From: Oscillochloris sp. ZM17-4
Lineage (GTDB): Bacteria > Chloroflexota > Chloroflexia > Chloroflexales > Chloroflexaceae
NCBI RefSeq assembly: GCF_019599295.1
Contig: NZ_JAIEWN010000008.1
Coordinates: 7,645-45,693 of the forward strand
Reading direction: 5' to 3'
Length of the DNA: 38,049 bases
Shown: positions 7,156 to 15,932 of the stretch, in pieces
Numbering within the stretch: the stretch's first letter is position 1
How the letters are laid out: each line of letters begins with the position of its first letter
Made by a program: the position numbers and the translations under genes
Notes under the pieces: model-generated
Seen by the model: only the letters and a program-made list of their open reading frames with translations
Databases searched by the model: none
Told to the model about the DNA's origin: nothing

Positions 7156-7161
7156 TATACT
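7156..7161 (+). promoter_or_regulatory. -10 box TATACT of the response regulator, leaderless geometry
   Basis: TATACT ends seven bases before the ATG at 7169, so transcription would begin at or next to the start codon. No Shine-Dalgarno sequence is present (GTGCCCC precedes the ATG), which agrees with a leaderless mRNA. No strong -35 was found. Confidence 0.55.
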
Positions 7162-7168
7162 GTGCCCC

Positions 7169-7864
<696 letters not shown>

Positions 7865-7867
7865 GCC

Positions 7868-9283
7868 GTGCCGCGCATGATCATCCGCCATACGCGCCGG
7901 CGGGCCGTCGCCGCATCCATCGCGCTGGTCGTGGTCGCCCTGTCCTCCCTGGCCTGGGCGCTGATCGCGCTGACGCAAAGGGGCGAGGTCATCGATGCGG
8001 TGGGGCAGCGCATGGCCTATGCCGCGATCGGGTTCGCCCTGGTCGCGGCGGCCCTGGCCCTCGGCATGGCCCTGCTGGTCGTCCGCCGCGCCGCCCGCCC
8101 GCTCCGCGAGCTGCGCCAGCTGGCCAGCCGCCTCGCCAGCGGCGACCTTGATGCGACGGTGCCCATCCCGCCCGACGAGGACATGGCCGCCCTTTCCCAG
8201 GACATCAACCTGATGGCGAGCCGGCTGCGCCAGCTGATCCACACCGCCGAGGCAGAGCGCGGCCGGCTGAGCACGGTGCTGGCCACCATGGGCGACGGCC
8301 TGCTGATCGTGGAGCCCGACGACACGGTGAGCGCGGCCAACCCGGCCGCCGTCGCCGCACTCGGCCTGCCGCCCGCCCCCTTCCCGCTCGCCGCGATCAG
8401 CATCGGCCCGATCCTCAGCGCCGCCCTGCGTCGGCCGCCGCCGGCGGGCGTCCCGGGGCCGGTCATCCTCGATGAGCTGCAGCCCCAGGAGCGCGGCCGC
8501 TCCCTGCGCGCCCTCGTCACCCGCCCGGCCGAAGGGGACACCCGCCAGGCGATCGTCATCCTCCAGGATCTCAGCGAGCTGCGGCGGGCCGAGCGCGCCC
8601 GCCGCGCCCTGCTCGCCAATATCTCCCACGACCTGCGCACCCCCCTGGCCTCGCTCCAGGTGATGCTCGACGCCCTCCAGGACGGCGCCCTGGACGAGCG
8701 CGGCGTGGCCGAGGACTTCGTCCGCCGCATGGATGTCGAGGTGCAGGGGCTCAGCCGGCTCGTGAACGAGTTCCTCAGCCTCTCGCGGATCGAGTCCGGC
8801 CAGGAGGAGCTGCACCTCGTGCCCACCGACCCCGTCGGCCTGCTCGAGTCGGCCGCGGCGCGCATGGCCGCCCAGGCCGCGCAGCGCGCGATCGCCCTGC
8901 GCACCGAGCTACCCCCCAGCCTGCCGGCGATCAGCGTCGACCCGGGCCGGATCGAGCAGGTGCTGCTGAACCTGCTCCAGAACGCCCTGGCCTTCACCCC
9001 CGCCGGCGGCAGCGTGACGGTGCGCGCCGCGCAGGATGGGCCATGGCTGCGGGTGGCCATCGCCGACACCGGCGTCGGCATCGCCCCCGAGCACCTGCCG
9101 CATATCTTCGAGCGCTTCTACAAGTCCGACCCGGCCCGCAGCGGCGGCGGCACCGGCCTCGGCCTCGCCATCGCCCGCCACCTCGTCGAGCGCCACGGCG
9201 GCGAGATCCTCGCCGCCAGCGCCCTCGGCGCCGGAACCACGATGACGATCTCGCTGCCCCTCGCCCCCGCCGAGCCGCGTTAA
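7868..9283 (+). CDS. sensor histidine kinase (PhoR-like, HAMP plus HisKA/HATPase)
   Basis: A 471-residue kinase. There are two membrane helices (about 14-36 and 50-72) with almost no extracytoplasmic loop, so the signal is probably sensed in the membrane or cytoplasm. A HAMP segment (about 73-125), a PAS-like region (about 130-235), HisKA with the phosphorylated His254 (NISHDLRTPL), and a HATPase domain with NLLQNALAF, DTGVGIAPEH and GTGLGLAI follow. Start is GTG at 7868; an in-frame ATG at 7877 is the alternative. It forms an operon with the upstream regulator and should phosphorylate that protein's Asp52. Confidence 0.93.
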   Translation: MPRMIIRHTRRRAVAASIALVVVALSSLAWALIALTQRGEVIDAVGQRMAYAAIGFALVAAALALGMALLVVRRAARPLRELRQLASRLASGDLDATVPIPPDEDMAALSQDINLMASRLRQLIHTAEAERGRLSTVLATMGDGLLIVEPDDTVSAANPAAVAALGLPPAPFPLAAISIGPILSAALRRPPPAGVPGPVILDELQPQERGRSLRALVTRPAEGDTRQAIVILQDLSELRRAERARRALLANISHDLRTPLASLQVMLDALQDGALDERGVAEDFVRRMDVEVQGLSRLVNEFLSLSRIESGQEELHLVPTDPVGLLESAAARMAAQAAQRAIALRTELPPSLPAISVDPGRIEQVLLNLLQNALAFTPAGGSVTVRAAQDGPWLRVAIADTGVGIAPEHLPHIFERFYKSDPARSGGGTGLGLAIARHLVERHGGEILAASALGAGTTMTISLPLAPAEPR

Positions 9284-9394
9284 ACTCCCGTTCACCTTGC
9301 GATCACGTTGCGATCAACTCCCGGTGGGATACTGGGGCTAGGAACATCGGTGTTGCGCTGGGGAGCCCAGCGCAATACGCCATCGGGAGGCGCT

Positions 9395-10201
9395 GTGGAG
9401 ATCGTCCTCTTTCTGATCGCCCTGTGTGTCGGCGGGCTGGGCAGCATGCTCGGCATCGGCGGCGGGGTGCTGCTCATCCCGCTGCTCACCGGGCCGCTGG
9501 GCATCCCGATCAAGACCGCGATCGGCGCCAGCATCGTCAGCGTGATCGCCACCTCGTCGGCCGCCGGCGCCGTGTATGTCGGCAAGGGCATGAGCCACAC
9601 CCGCCTGAGCATGATCTTAGAGATCGCCACCACCATGGGCGCCTTCGCCGGCGGCATCACCGCCGTGCTGATCGACCCGCGCTGGCTCTCGGCGATCTTC
9701 GCCCTGGTGCTCTGCTACGTCATCTACAGCATGAGCCGACTGCCCAAGGAGGACCACGAGTCCAGCCCCACCGGCCTGCTCGACACCAGCTACGACGACC
9801 CGCTCAGCGGGCGCGAGGTGCGCTACGGCGTGCGCAACCTGCCCGCCGGCCTCGGCGCCAGCTTCCTGGCCGGCAACGTCTCCGGCCTGCTCGGCATCGG
9901 CGGCGGGATCATCAAGGTGCCGATCATGAGCCTGGTGATGGGCATGCCCCTGCGGGCCGCCATCGCCACCAGCAACTTTATGATCGGCGTCACCGCCGCC
10001 ACCAGCGCGGTGATCTACTACCAGCACGGATTCCTCGACCCGCGCGTGGCCATCCCCACCGCCCTCGGCGTGCTCGGCGGCGCCCAGATCGGCGCGCGCA
10101 TCGGCGGCAAGGTGCGCAGCCAGCGCCTCAAGCAGATCTTCCAGGGCCTCCTGATCATCTTCGCCGTGCAGATGCTCTTCCAGGCGATCCGCGGGGCGTA
10201 G
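9395..10201 (+). CDS. TauE/SafE-family membrane permease
   Basis: A 268-residue membrane protein with about seven to eight helices and two copies of the family signature: GGLGSMLGIGGGVLLIPLL near the N-terminus and GNVSGLLGIGGGIIKVPI in the second half. The family exports sulfite, sulfoacetate or related small anions, or takes up similar compounds. GTG at 9395 is chosen because GGGAGG lies four bases upstream and the first helix begins right after it; an ATG at 9308 in frame would add 29 residues unlike the family. A DUF1634 protein follows, a pairing seen often for this family. The substrate is unknown. The TAG stop is part of a GTAGGGGCGCAGC palindrome. Confidence 0.88.
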   Translation: MEIVLFLIALCVGGLGSMLGIGGGVLLIPLLTGPLGIPIKTAIGASIVSVIATSSAAGAVYVGKGMSHTRLSMILEIATTMGAFAGGITAVLIDPRWLSAIFALVLCYVIYSMSRLPKEDHESSPTGLLDTSYDDPLSGREVRYGVRNLPAGLGASFLAGNVSGLLGIGGGIIKVPIMSLVMGMPLRAAIATSNFMIGVTAATSAVIYYQHGFLDPRVAIPTALGVLGGAQIGARIGGKVRSQRLKQIFQGLLIIFAVQMLFQAIRGA

Positions 10202-10221
10202 GGGCGCAGCGTGCTGCGCCC
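10202..10221. repeat. short GGGCGCAGC palindrome between TauE and DUF1634 genes
   Basis: GGGCGCAGC, loop GT, GCTGCGCCC. The TAG of the preceding stop codon forms the left edge of the family motif GTAGGGGCGCAGC. Confidence 0.8.
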
Positions 10222-10248
10222 TCCCCGCGCCCGATAAAGTGTAATCTT

Positions 10249-10785
10249 ATGACAACCTCATCCCATCCTGAGACCGACAAGGCCGCGCCCGCGCGCACGC
10301 CGCCGGCCGCGCCGGTCACGCCCGATCTGCCCGCCGAGGTGCGCGTCGCCCACGCGCCGGCCCACGCCGAGCCGCGCCCCGCCGGCCGCGCCATCCACGT
10401 CGCGCCCGATATTGTGCGCCGGGTGACGCAGCCCGACGAGGTCGACCGCGAGAAGCGCGACCTGGACGCCCTCGTCCATAAGGTGCTGGTGATCGGCCTG
10501 GCCCTCAGCACCGCCCTCATGCTCGCCGGGGTCGCGCTCGACCTGATCCTCGGCCGGGCCATGCCCGAGACGGTCGCGGCGCTCGGCGAGGTCTTCCCCC
10601 GGATCATGGCCCTGCGCCCGTCGGGACTGCTGACCCTGGGGCTGCTGGTGCTGATCGCCACGCCCATCCTGCGGGTGATCGGCTCGATCGTCGCGTTCGT
10701 CTACGAGCGCGACTGGCGCTACGCCGGGATCACCTCGGTGGTGTTTCTGGTGATGATGGTCAGCATTATGATCGGCAAGGGCTAG
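10249..10785 (+). CDS. DUF1634 membrane protein, partner of the TauE permease
   Basis: A 178-residue protein. The first 75 residues are polar and rich in Pro/Ala. Three membrane helices follow (about 80-102, 120-142 and 155-175), with the HKVLVIGLALSTALMLAGV and RPSGLLTLGLLVLIATPILR segments that mark DUF1634. Members commonly sit beside TauE/SafE genes and probably form part of the transporter. The ATG at 10249 has no clear Shine-Dalgarno sequence. The gap to the permease is filled by a short palindrome. The long, low-complexity N-terminus is longer than usual for this small family. Confidence 0.8.
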   Translation: MTTSSHPETDKAAPARTPPAAPVTPDLPAEVRVAHAPAHAEPRPAGRAIHVAPDIVRRVTQPDEVDREKRDLDALVHKVLVIGLALSTALMLAGVALDLILGRAMPETVAALGEVFPRIMALRPSGLLTLGLLVLIATPILRVIGSIVAFVYERDWRYAGITSVVFLVMMVSIMIGKG

Positions 10786-10803
10786 CGGAAGGGGATCGAA
10801 CGC

Positions 10804-11862
10804 ATGGGTCTACAGTCTCGCCTCCAGAAGGGCGCGCTCGCGCTCTACACGATCATCTCGGCGATCAACGATGGCCACGAGGAGCAGGCCGTGCTCGACG
10901 CGCTCCTGGAGCGCACGGTGGTCGAGCTGGGCTACCGCGCGGCCACCCTGCGCATCCTCGACGAGGAGCGCCAGACCCTGGCCCTCAAGGCGGCCTACGG
11001 CCTAAGCGAGGGCTACCGCGCCAAGGGCGATGTGGAGCTCGCCAGCAGCGCGATCGACCGCGCGGTGATCGGCGGCGATCTGGTGACGGTGGACGATGTG
11101 CGGGCCGACCCCGGATTCCAGTACGGCGAGGCCGCCGAGCGCGAGGGCCTGGTCAGTGCGATCGCCCTGCCGCTCACCCTGCGCGACCGGGCGATCGGCG
11201 TGCTGCGCGTCTACACCGCCGCGCCCCACAGCTTCGGCGAGGAGGAGCGGGCGCTGCTCTCGGCGGTGGCCAGCCTGGGCGCCCAGGCCATCCAGCGCGC
11301 CCGGCTCTACACCGCGTTCCAGCAGATCGCCCGCGGCATGAACTCCAGCCTCGACCTGCGCGAGGTGCTGACCAGCCTGCTGCTCCAGTCGGTCGACGAG
11401 CTGAACGTGCGCGCCGGCTCCATCCGCCTGCTCGGCCCGAGCGCCCGGACCCTGCACCTCGCGGCGGCCTACGGCCTGAGCGAGGGCTACCTGGCCAAGG
11501 GCGCGGTGAAGGTGGCCCAGAGCCCGGTCGACCAGCACGTGCTCGCCGAGCGCCAGCCCGTCGCGATCACCGAGCTGACGGCGGCCGGCGGATTCCAGTA
11601 CCCCGAGGAGGCCCAGCGCGAGGGCATCCGCTCGGTGCTGGTGGTGCCGCTCTGCGCGCGCGGCGTGCCGATCGGCGTGCTGCGCGTCTACTCCGGCCAG
11701 AACCGCCGATTTGGCGCCGAAGAGATCGCCTTCATGTCCACCGTGGCCGACCTGGGCGGGCTCGCCATCGAGAACGCCAAGCTCCACGAGGCGCTCAAGT
11801 CGCGCCTGGCCGCGCTCCAGGCCGACGCGAACGCCTGGCAGCGGTTTCTGTCGTTTAGCTGA
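10804..11862 (+). CDS. tandem-GAF-domain signalling protein
   Basis: A 352-residue soluble protein made of two similar GAF domains, about residues 22-165 and 185-335, joined by a helix. The two halves repeat the same landmarks (AAYGLSEGYRAKGDVELA and AAYGLSEGYLAKGAVKVA; GVLRVYTAAPHSFGEEE and GVLRVYSGQNRRFGAEE), so they arose by duplication. No kinase, cyclase or DNA-binding domain follows, so it may be a ligand-binding or redox-sensing partner of another protein. GGAAGGGG lies upstream of the ATG. It is 18 bases after the DUF1634 gene and possibly co-transcribed. Ligand and partner are unknown. Confidence 0.88.
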   Translation: MGLQSRLQKGALALYTIISAINDGHEEQAVLDALLERTVVELGYRAATLRILDEERQTLALKAAYGLSEGYRAKGDVELASSAIDRAVIGGDLVTVDDVRADPGFQYGEAAEREGLVSAIALPLTLRDRAIGVLRVYTAAPHSFGEEERALLSAVASLGAQAIQRARLYTAFQQIARGMNSSLDLREVLTSLLLQSVDELNVRAGSIRLLGPSARTLHLAAAYGLSEGYLAKGAVKVAQSPVDQHVLAERQPVAITELTAAGGFQYPEEAQREGIRSVLVVPLCARGVPIGVLRVYSGQNRRFGAEEIAFMSTVADLGGLAIENAKLHEALKSRLAALQADANAWQRFLSFS

Positions 11863-11884
11863 GGGGCGCAGCGCGCTGCGCCCC
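11863..11884. repeat. perfect 22-bp palindrome between convergent stop codons
   Basis: The sequence GGGGCGCAGCG and its complement, with no loop, begins directly after the TGA of the GAF gene (11860-11862) and touches the TAG of the dehydratase (complement of 11884-11886). It may terminate both transcripts. It belongs to the GTAGGGGCGCAGC family. Confidence 0.85.
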
Positions 11885-12834
11885 TACGCCCCCACCGCCC
11901 GCAGGAACGCCTCGCTCGCGATGTTCCGCCCGCAGAGCAGGGCCACCACGCGCCGGCCGGCCACGCCGTCCACCAGGCCGTGGAGCAGGGCGGCCACGCC
12001 CACGGCGGCGCTGCCCTCGACCACCAGGTGGTGCTCGTCGAGCAGCCAGCGCATGGCGGCCGCGATCTGCGCCTCGCTCACCGTGAGCATGGTGTCCACC
12101 ACCCGCCGCACGATCGGGAAGGTGATGCTGTGCGGCTCGATGTTGCCGGCCAGCCCGTCGGCCAGGGTCGGCAGGTCGGGCGCGCTCACGATCTGGCCGG
12201 CCTGGAGCGAGGCGATCATGGCCGCCGAGCGCTCGGCCTGCACGCCGATCACCCGCGCGTGCGGGCTCATCGCCTTGGCCCAGATGCCCACCCCGCTGAT
12301 CAGCCCCCCGCCGCCGACGCCCACGACAATCGTGTCGGCCTGCGGCAGCTGCGCAAAGATCTCGGCGCCCAGAGTGCCCTGGCCGGCGATCACGGCGGGG
12401 TGGTTGTAGGGCGAGATGAAGCGCAGCCCGCCCGCGTGCGCCAGGCGCAGGGCCTCGGCCTCGGCCTCGTCGTAGCCCTGGCCGTGCAGGATGAGCCGCA
12501 CCGGGTAGCGCCGCAGCGCCGCCACCTTGGCCGGCGAGGCGCCCTCGGGCAGCACCAGCGTCACCTCCAGGCCGAGCAGGGCCGCCGCGTGGGCCATGCC
12601 CAGGGCGTGGTTGCCCGCCGAGCAGGCGATCGCCGGGCTGCGGTCGGCGTCGGCCAGCAGGGCGTTGGCCGCCCCGCGCACCTTGAAGCTGCCCGTCACC
12701 TGGGCGCACTCCAGCTTCAGGTACACCTCGGCGCCAGTGTGGGCCGAGAGCGGCCGGCTGTGCTCCAGCGGCGTGAGGGCCGCCACCCCGGCGATGCGCC
12801 GCCGGGCGGCCACGATATCGGCTGGCGTAGGCAT
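11884..12834 (-). CDS. threonine/serine dehydratase (PLP, fold type II)
   Basis: A 316-residue PLP enzyme of the threonine ammonia-lyase/serine racemase family. It has the lysine in GSFKVRGA (Lys51), the SAGNHALGMAHAA substrate loop, and the phosphate-binding VGVGGGGLISG. The family dehydrates threonine or serine to 2-oxobutyrate or pyruvate plus ammonia. It lacks the C-terminal ACT regulatory domain of biosynthetic IlvA, so a catabolic or racemase-like role is more likely. The ATG at 12834 shares its A with the TGA of the upstream aldo/keto reductase (TGATG), which points to coupled translation; a GTG one codon earlier is also possible. The stop lies in a palindrome. Confidence 0.9.
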   Translation of the reverse strand: MPTPADIVAARRRIAGVAALTPLEHSRPLSAHTGAEVYLKLECAQVTGSFKVRGAANALLADADRSPAIACSAGNHALGMAHAAALLGLEVTLVLPEGASPAKVAALRRYPVRLILHGQGYDEAEAEALRLAHAGGLRFISPYNHPAVIAGQGTLGAEIFAQLPQADTIVVGVGGGGLISGVGIWAKAMSPHARVIGVQAERSAAMIASLQAGQIVSAPDLPTLADGLAGNIEPHSITFPIVRRVVDTMLTVSEAQIAAAMRWLLDEHHLVVEGSAAVGVAALLHGLVDGVAGRRVVALLCGRNIASEAFLRAVGA

Positions 12835-13811
12835 CACGCGTGCCCGCGCACCGTGTGCGGCGTGTAGGGCTCCTCCAGCGACGCGATCTCCTCGGCGCTG
12901 AGCGACACATCCAGCGAGGCGATCGCCTCCTCCAGCTGGTACATCTTGCTCGCCCCGATGATCGGCGCGCTCACCGCCGGCCTGCTCATCAGCCAGGCCA
13001 GGGCCACCTGGGCCGGGCTCACCCCGCGCGCGGCCGCGATCTCGCCCAGCCGCTCCACCACCACGTAGTCGCCCTCGTTATACATCGCGTGCGAGATCGT
13101 GTCGCTGCGCCCGCGCACCGTCGTCGGGGCCGCGCCCTTCGGCCGGTTGCCGGTCAGGAAGCCGCGGGCCAGCGGGCTCCACGGGATCATCCCCACCCCC
13201 TGGTCCACGCAGAGCGGGATCATCTCGCGCTCCTCCTCGCGGTAGACGAGGTTGTAGTGGTTCTGCATCGTGCTGAACCGCGTCCAGCCGTGGCGCTCGG
13301 CCACGTGCTGGGCCTTGGCGAACTGCCACGCCCACATGCTCGACGCGCCGATGTAGCGGGCCTTCCCGGCCTTCACCACATCGTGCAGCGCCTCCATCGT
13401 CTCCTCGATCGGCGTCTCATTGTCCCAGCGATGGGTCTGGTACAGGTCCACGTAGTCGGTGCCCAGCCGCCGCAGCGAGCCATCGATCGAGGCCATGATA
13501 TGCTTGCGCGAGAGCCCGCGGTCGTTCGGCCGGTCGCTCATCGGCTGGTAGACCTTGGTGGCGATCACGAGGTCGTCGCGCTTGGCCAGGTCGGCCAGCG
13601 CCCGCCCCGTCACCTCCTCGCTTACCCCGAGCGAGTACATGTCGGCCGTGTCGAAGAAGGTGATGCCCGCCTCGATCGCCCGCTTGAAGAAGGGCCGGCT
13701 GGCCTCCTCGTTGAGCACCCACTCGCGCCACGCCGGCGTCCCGTAGGTCATACACCCCAGGCAGATCCGCGACACCTTCATGCCCGTGCTGCCGAGCCGA
13801 ACGTATTCCAT
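12834..13811 (-). CDS. aldo/keto reductase (AKR superfamily, YghZ/AKR11-14-like)
   Basis: A 325-residue NADPH-dependent oxidoreductase of the TIM-barrel AKR superfamily. The catalytic tetrad is visible: Asp54 and Tyr59 (FFDTADMYS), Lys86 (IATKV) and His127 (YQTHRWD). The cofactor-binding part near the C-terminus includes SAPIIGASKMYQLEEAI. It reduces aldehydes or ketones; the substrate cannot be told. The start is supported by GGAGG seven bases before the ATG. It is the first gene of a two-gene unit with the dehydratase, with overlapping stop and start. Confidence 0.92.
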   Translation of the reverse strand: MEYVRLGSTGMKVSRICLGCMTYGTPAWREWVLNEEASRPFFKRAIEAGITFFDTADMYSLGVSEEVTGRALADLAKRDDLVIATKVYQPMSDRPNDRGLSRKHIMASIDGSLRRLGTDYVDLYQTHRWDNETPIEETMEALHDVVKAGKARYIGASSMWAWQFAKAQHVAERHGWTRFSTMQNHYNLVYREEEREMIPLCVDQGVGMIPWSPLARGFLTGNRPKGAAPTTVRGRSDTISHAMYNEGDYVVVERLGEIAAARGVSPAQVALAWLMSRPAVSAPIIGASKMYQLEEAIASLDVSLSAEEIASLEEPYTPHTVRGHA

Positions 13812-13865
13812 GGCCTTGCCTCCAATCTTTCACGATGTGCGCCCATCATGCACATGATACACCGA

Positions 13866-13901
13866 TTGTGATGCGCGCGGCTACGCCGCGCCGCATCACA
13901 A
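13866..13901. repeat. imperfect palindrome upstream of the aldo/keto reductase
   Basis: TTGTGATGCGCGCGGC pairs with GCCGCGCCGCATCACAA across loop TAC, with one bulged base. It resembles the GTGCTGCGGCGCGG palindromes at 20936 and 25969. Confidence 0.7.
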
Positions 13902-13928
13902 AGCGGAGCTCTCCCACTGCCCCCAACA

Positions 13929-13956
13929 GTAGGGACGCAGCAAGCTGCGTTCCTAC
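13929..13956. repeat. GTAGGGACGCAGC palindrome overlapping the stop of the DUF3592 gene
   Basis: GTAGGGACGCAGC, loop AA, GCTGCGTTCCTAC (one G-T mismatch). The TAG stop codon of the minus-strand gene (complement of 13953-13955) lies inside the right arm. Confidence 0.8.
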
Positions 13957-14717
13957 AGCAGCATATGCGTCCGCTCGTCGATATAGAGCGCGGCGGCCGG
14001 CGTCGGGCATGCGGGCGCCGGCGCACCTTTAAGCTCATTGCGGACGCGCTCATAGCGCCCCGAGACGGTGTGCCCGTCAGGGGCCCTGAGCCGATACTCG
14101 ATGGCTACATTCAGATCATTGTCGCTGTCGAGGTACGCCGTGTAGTCGATGATCTCGGCCGGGGCAAGCTGTCCCTCGGCGCGCAGCTGGCGCTCGTAGC
14201 GGCCTCGGCTGATGATGACATAGATGACAACCAGGATGAAGCCGTTCCAGAAGAGGCTGAAGGCCGTCAGAAAGAGCGGCATGCCCAGGTGGTTCTCTGC
14301 AGCGACCCGCGAGGTGGCCGGGTCATCGCTCAGGTACTCGATGCTGAGTGGCTCGCCCACGACGAGCGCGTTGTAGCGATCGCGGCTCACCGATGCGCGG
14401 CCATCGAAGCGGCGGTCATCCGACGTGGTGTAGCGGTAGTCAAGGTAGTACGCGGTGTCTTCGCCGCCGTCATCGATCACTTTTCCGGTCACCACCGCTG
14501 TCGCCGGGCGGGCGTTGGCCTGAAAGCTCAGCCAGGAGGCCCAGCTCGAGAACGTGAGGGACAGCATAACCATGCCCGCCAGGACGAACGGGATGAAGAA
14601 GGCGACCATACAGCCCGCGCCCATCCGGCCGTCAGCAGCAGCCGGCGGGCGGGCGGCCAGGCCCTGGACAAAGGGGCGGTTGCGCTCATCGATCAGGAAT
14701 GGCGTAGGCGTGGACAT
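13953..14717 (-). CDS. DUF3592 membrane protein
   Basis: A 254-residue protein with two membrane helices (about residues 37-58 and 145-167) around an extracytoplasmic domain carrying the DUF3592 pattern: NARPATAVVTGKVIDDGG, then VGEPLSIEYLSDDPATSRV. A soluble C-terminal domain of about 80 residues follows. The function of the family is unknown. The ATG at 14717 follows GGAGGAG closely; an in-frame ATG at 14756 would add 13 residues with no ribosome binding site. The stop codon lies in a palindrome arm. Confidence 0.8.
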   Translation of the reverse strand: MSTPTPFLIDERNRPFVQGLAARPPAAADGRMGAGCMVAFFIPFVLAGMVMLSLTFSSWASWLSFQANARPATAVVTGKVIDDGGEDTAYYLDYRYTTSDDRRFDGRASVSRDRYNALVVGEPLSIEYLSDDPATSRVAAENHLGMPLFLTAFSLFWNGFILVVIYVIISRGRYERQLRAEGQLAPAEIIDYTAYLDSDNDLNVAIEYRLRAPDGHTVSGRYERVRNELKGAPAPACPTPAAALYIDERTHMLL

Positions 14718-14793
14718 CGGCTCCTCCGCGTAGCATGGTGAGACTCGGATCGCCATGTGCCTTCATCATGCTACGCAGAGCGTACGGCTCCCG

Positions 14794-15843
14794 TTACGCC
14801 CGGCCCGCGATCTCGATCACATCACGCAGCATGGCCTGGGTCGAGCCCATCGGCCCATCCTCCAGGCTGGCAATCGTCGTGCGGCCGATGATGTCGCTGT
14901 AGAAGACCGCGCCCATCTCGCCGTGGCGCATGTGGGCCAGGGGGTGCTCGGGGCCGAGCGTCGCCGGGGCCACGCTGAGGCGGTAGCGGCCGTCGCCCTG
15001 GCGCTCGGCCAGGCCCACCACCGAGATCCGCCCGCCGGCATCCCAGGCCGCCCGCAGCTCCTCGGCGCTCACCGCGCGGATCCCGGCGACGCTCAGGTCG
15101 GACAGGCCGGTCGGCTGCCCGAGCACCGCGTTGGCGAAGATCACCAGCTTGTTGGCCGCGTCCCAGCCGTCCACATCGAGTGAGGGGTCGGGCTCGACGA
15201 TGCCCTGGGCCTGGGCGGCGGCCAGGGCGCCATCAAAGCCCATCCCGGCCGCCATCTCCTCCAGGATCACCTGGGTTGTGCCGTTCACGATGAGCTCGGC
15301 GCGATCGATCGTCGCCCCGGCCAGGTCGCGCCGGCCGACATTGATCGTCGGCAGAGCCCCGCCGACCGCGCCGGAGAAGCGCAGGGCCGGCGAGCCCTGC
15401 GGGCCGGCCAGGTCGCTCATCGCCGCCAGCTCGGCGTAGGCCAGCACCAGCGGCCCCTTGCTGGCCAGCACGGCGTGGCTGCCTCCGCGCAGCGCCGCCC
15501 GCACAATATCCAGGCCGGGCTGGGCGTCCTGTAGGTTCGTCGGCGTGGCCTCCAGCAAAAACGCGGCGCCGGACAGGGCCACCATGCCCGCCGAGCTCAG
15601 GTCGGGGCGGTGCTTGGGCAGCGCGGACACCCGGCCGCCGCCGCGCTTGAGGGCCACGATAGCCGCGATATCCAGCCCGGCCGGGTCGTAGGCGACCCCG
15701 CTCGAGTCCGAGACCCCGACGCAGCGCAGGTCGAACCCGTAGCGCCGGCGCAGGCTGTCGCCCCGCGAGATCAGGATCTCAAGGAATGTCCGTCCGATAT
15801 TGCCGAGTCCGGTGAGCACAAACTGGTACGTGTGATCGTTCAT
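14794..15843 (-). CDS. homoserine dehydrogenase-like NAD(P)-dependent oxidoreductase
   Basis: A 349-residue enzyme with an N-terminal dinucleotide fold (FVLTGLGNIGRTFLEIL), the SKGPL segment holding the cofactor-contact lysine, and the catalytic region INGTTN-like NGTTQVILEEMAAG followed by QGIVEPDPSLDVDGWDAANK, with the Asp and Lys used by homoserine dehydrogenases. The family reduces aspartate semialdehyde to homoserine. There is no C-terminal ACT domain, so it belongs to the short, unregulated group; several such paralogs act on other semialdehydes. AGGA lies six bases before the ATG. A TATACT box on the minus strand at 15878-15873 fits as promoter. Confidence 0.85.
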   Translation of the reverse strand: MNDHTYQFVLTGLGNIGRTFLEILISRGDSLRRRYGFDLRCVGVSDSSGVAYDPAGLDIAAIVALKRGGGRVSALPKHRPDLSSAGMVALSGAAFLLEATPTNLQDAQPGLDIVRAALRGGSHAVLASKGPLVLAYAELAAMSDLAGPQGSPALRFSGAVGGALPTINVGRRDLAGATIDRAELIVNGTTQVILEEMAAGMGFDGALAAAQAQGIVEPDPSLDVDGWDAANKLVIFANAVLGQPTGLSDLSVAGIRAVSAEELRAAWDAGGRISVVGLAERQGDGRYRLSVAPATLGPEHPLAHMRHGEMGAVFYSDIIGRTTIASLEDGPMGSTQAMLRDVIEIAGRA

Positions 15844-15872
15844 ACTATTCCTACCATATCATTGACCCATAG

Positions 15873-15880
15873 AGTATAAT
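15873..15880. promoter_or_regulatory. divergent promoter with overlapping -10 boxes (AGTATAAT)
   Basis: TATAAT on the plus strand (15875-15880) and TATACT on the minus strand (15878-15873) overlap in the near-symmetric AGTATAAT. The minus box would start transcription near 15866, before the dehydrogenase; the plus box near 15887, before the gene at 15933. Matching -35 elements are weak. Confidence 0.5.
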
Positions 15881-15932
15881 GATGAACCCAAACTTGAGCA
15901 CTCGCGCCCGAACCATATATGGGGTTGTCACA

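Noticed and set aside
9043-10248. Very long plus-strand frame leading into the DUF1634 gene
   Set aside because: It runs out of frame through the kinase and TauE genes and is Arg/His/Pro-rich; only the last 178 codons from ATG 10249 look like protein.
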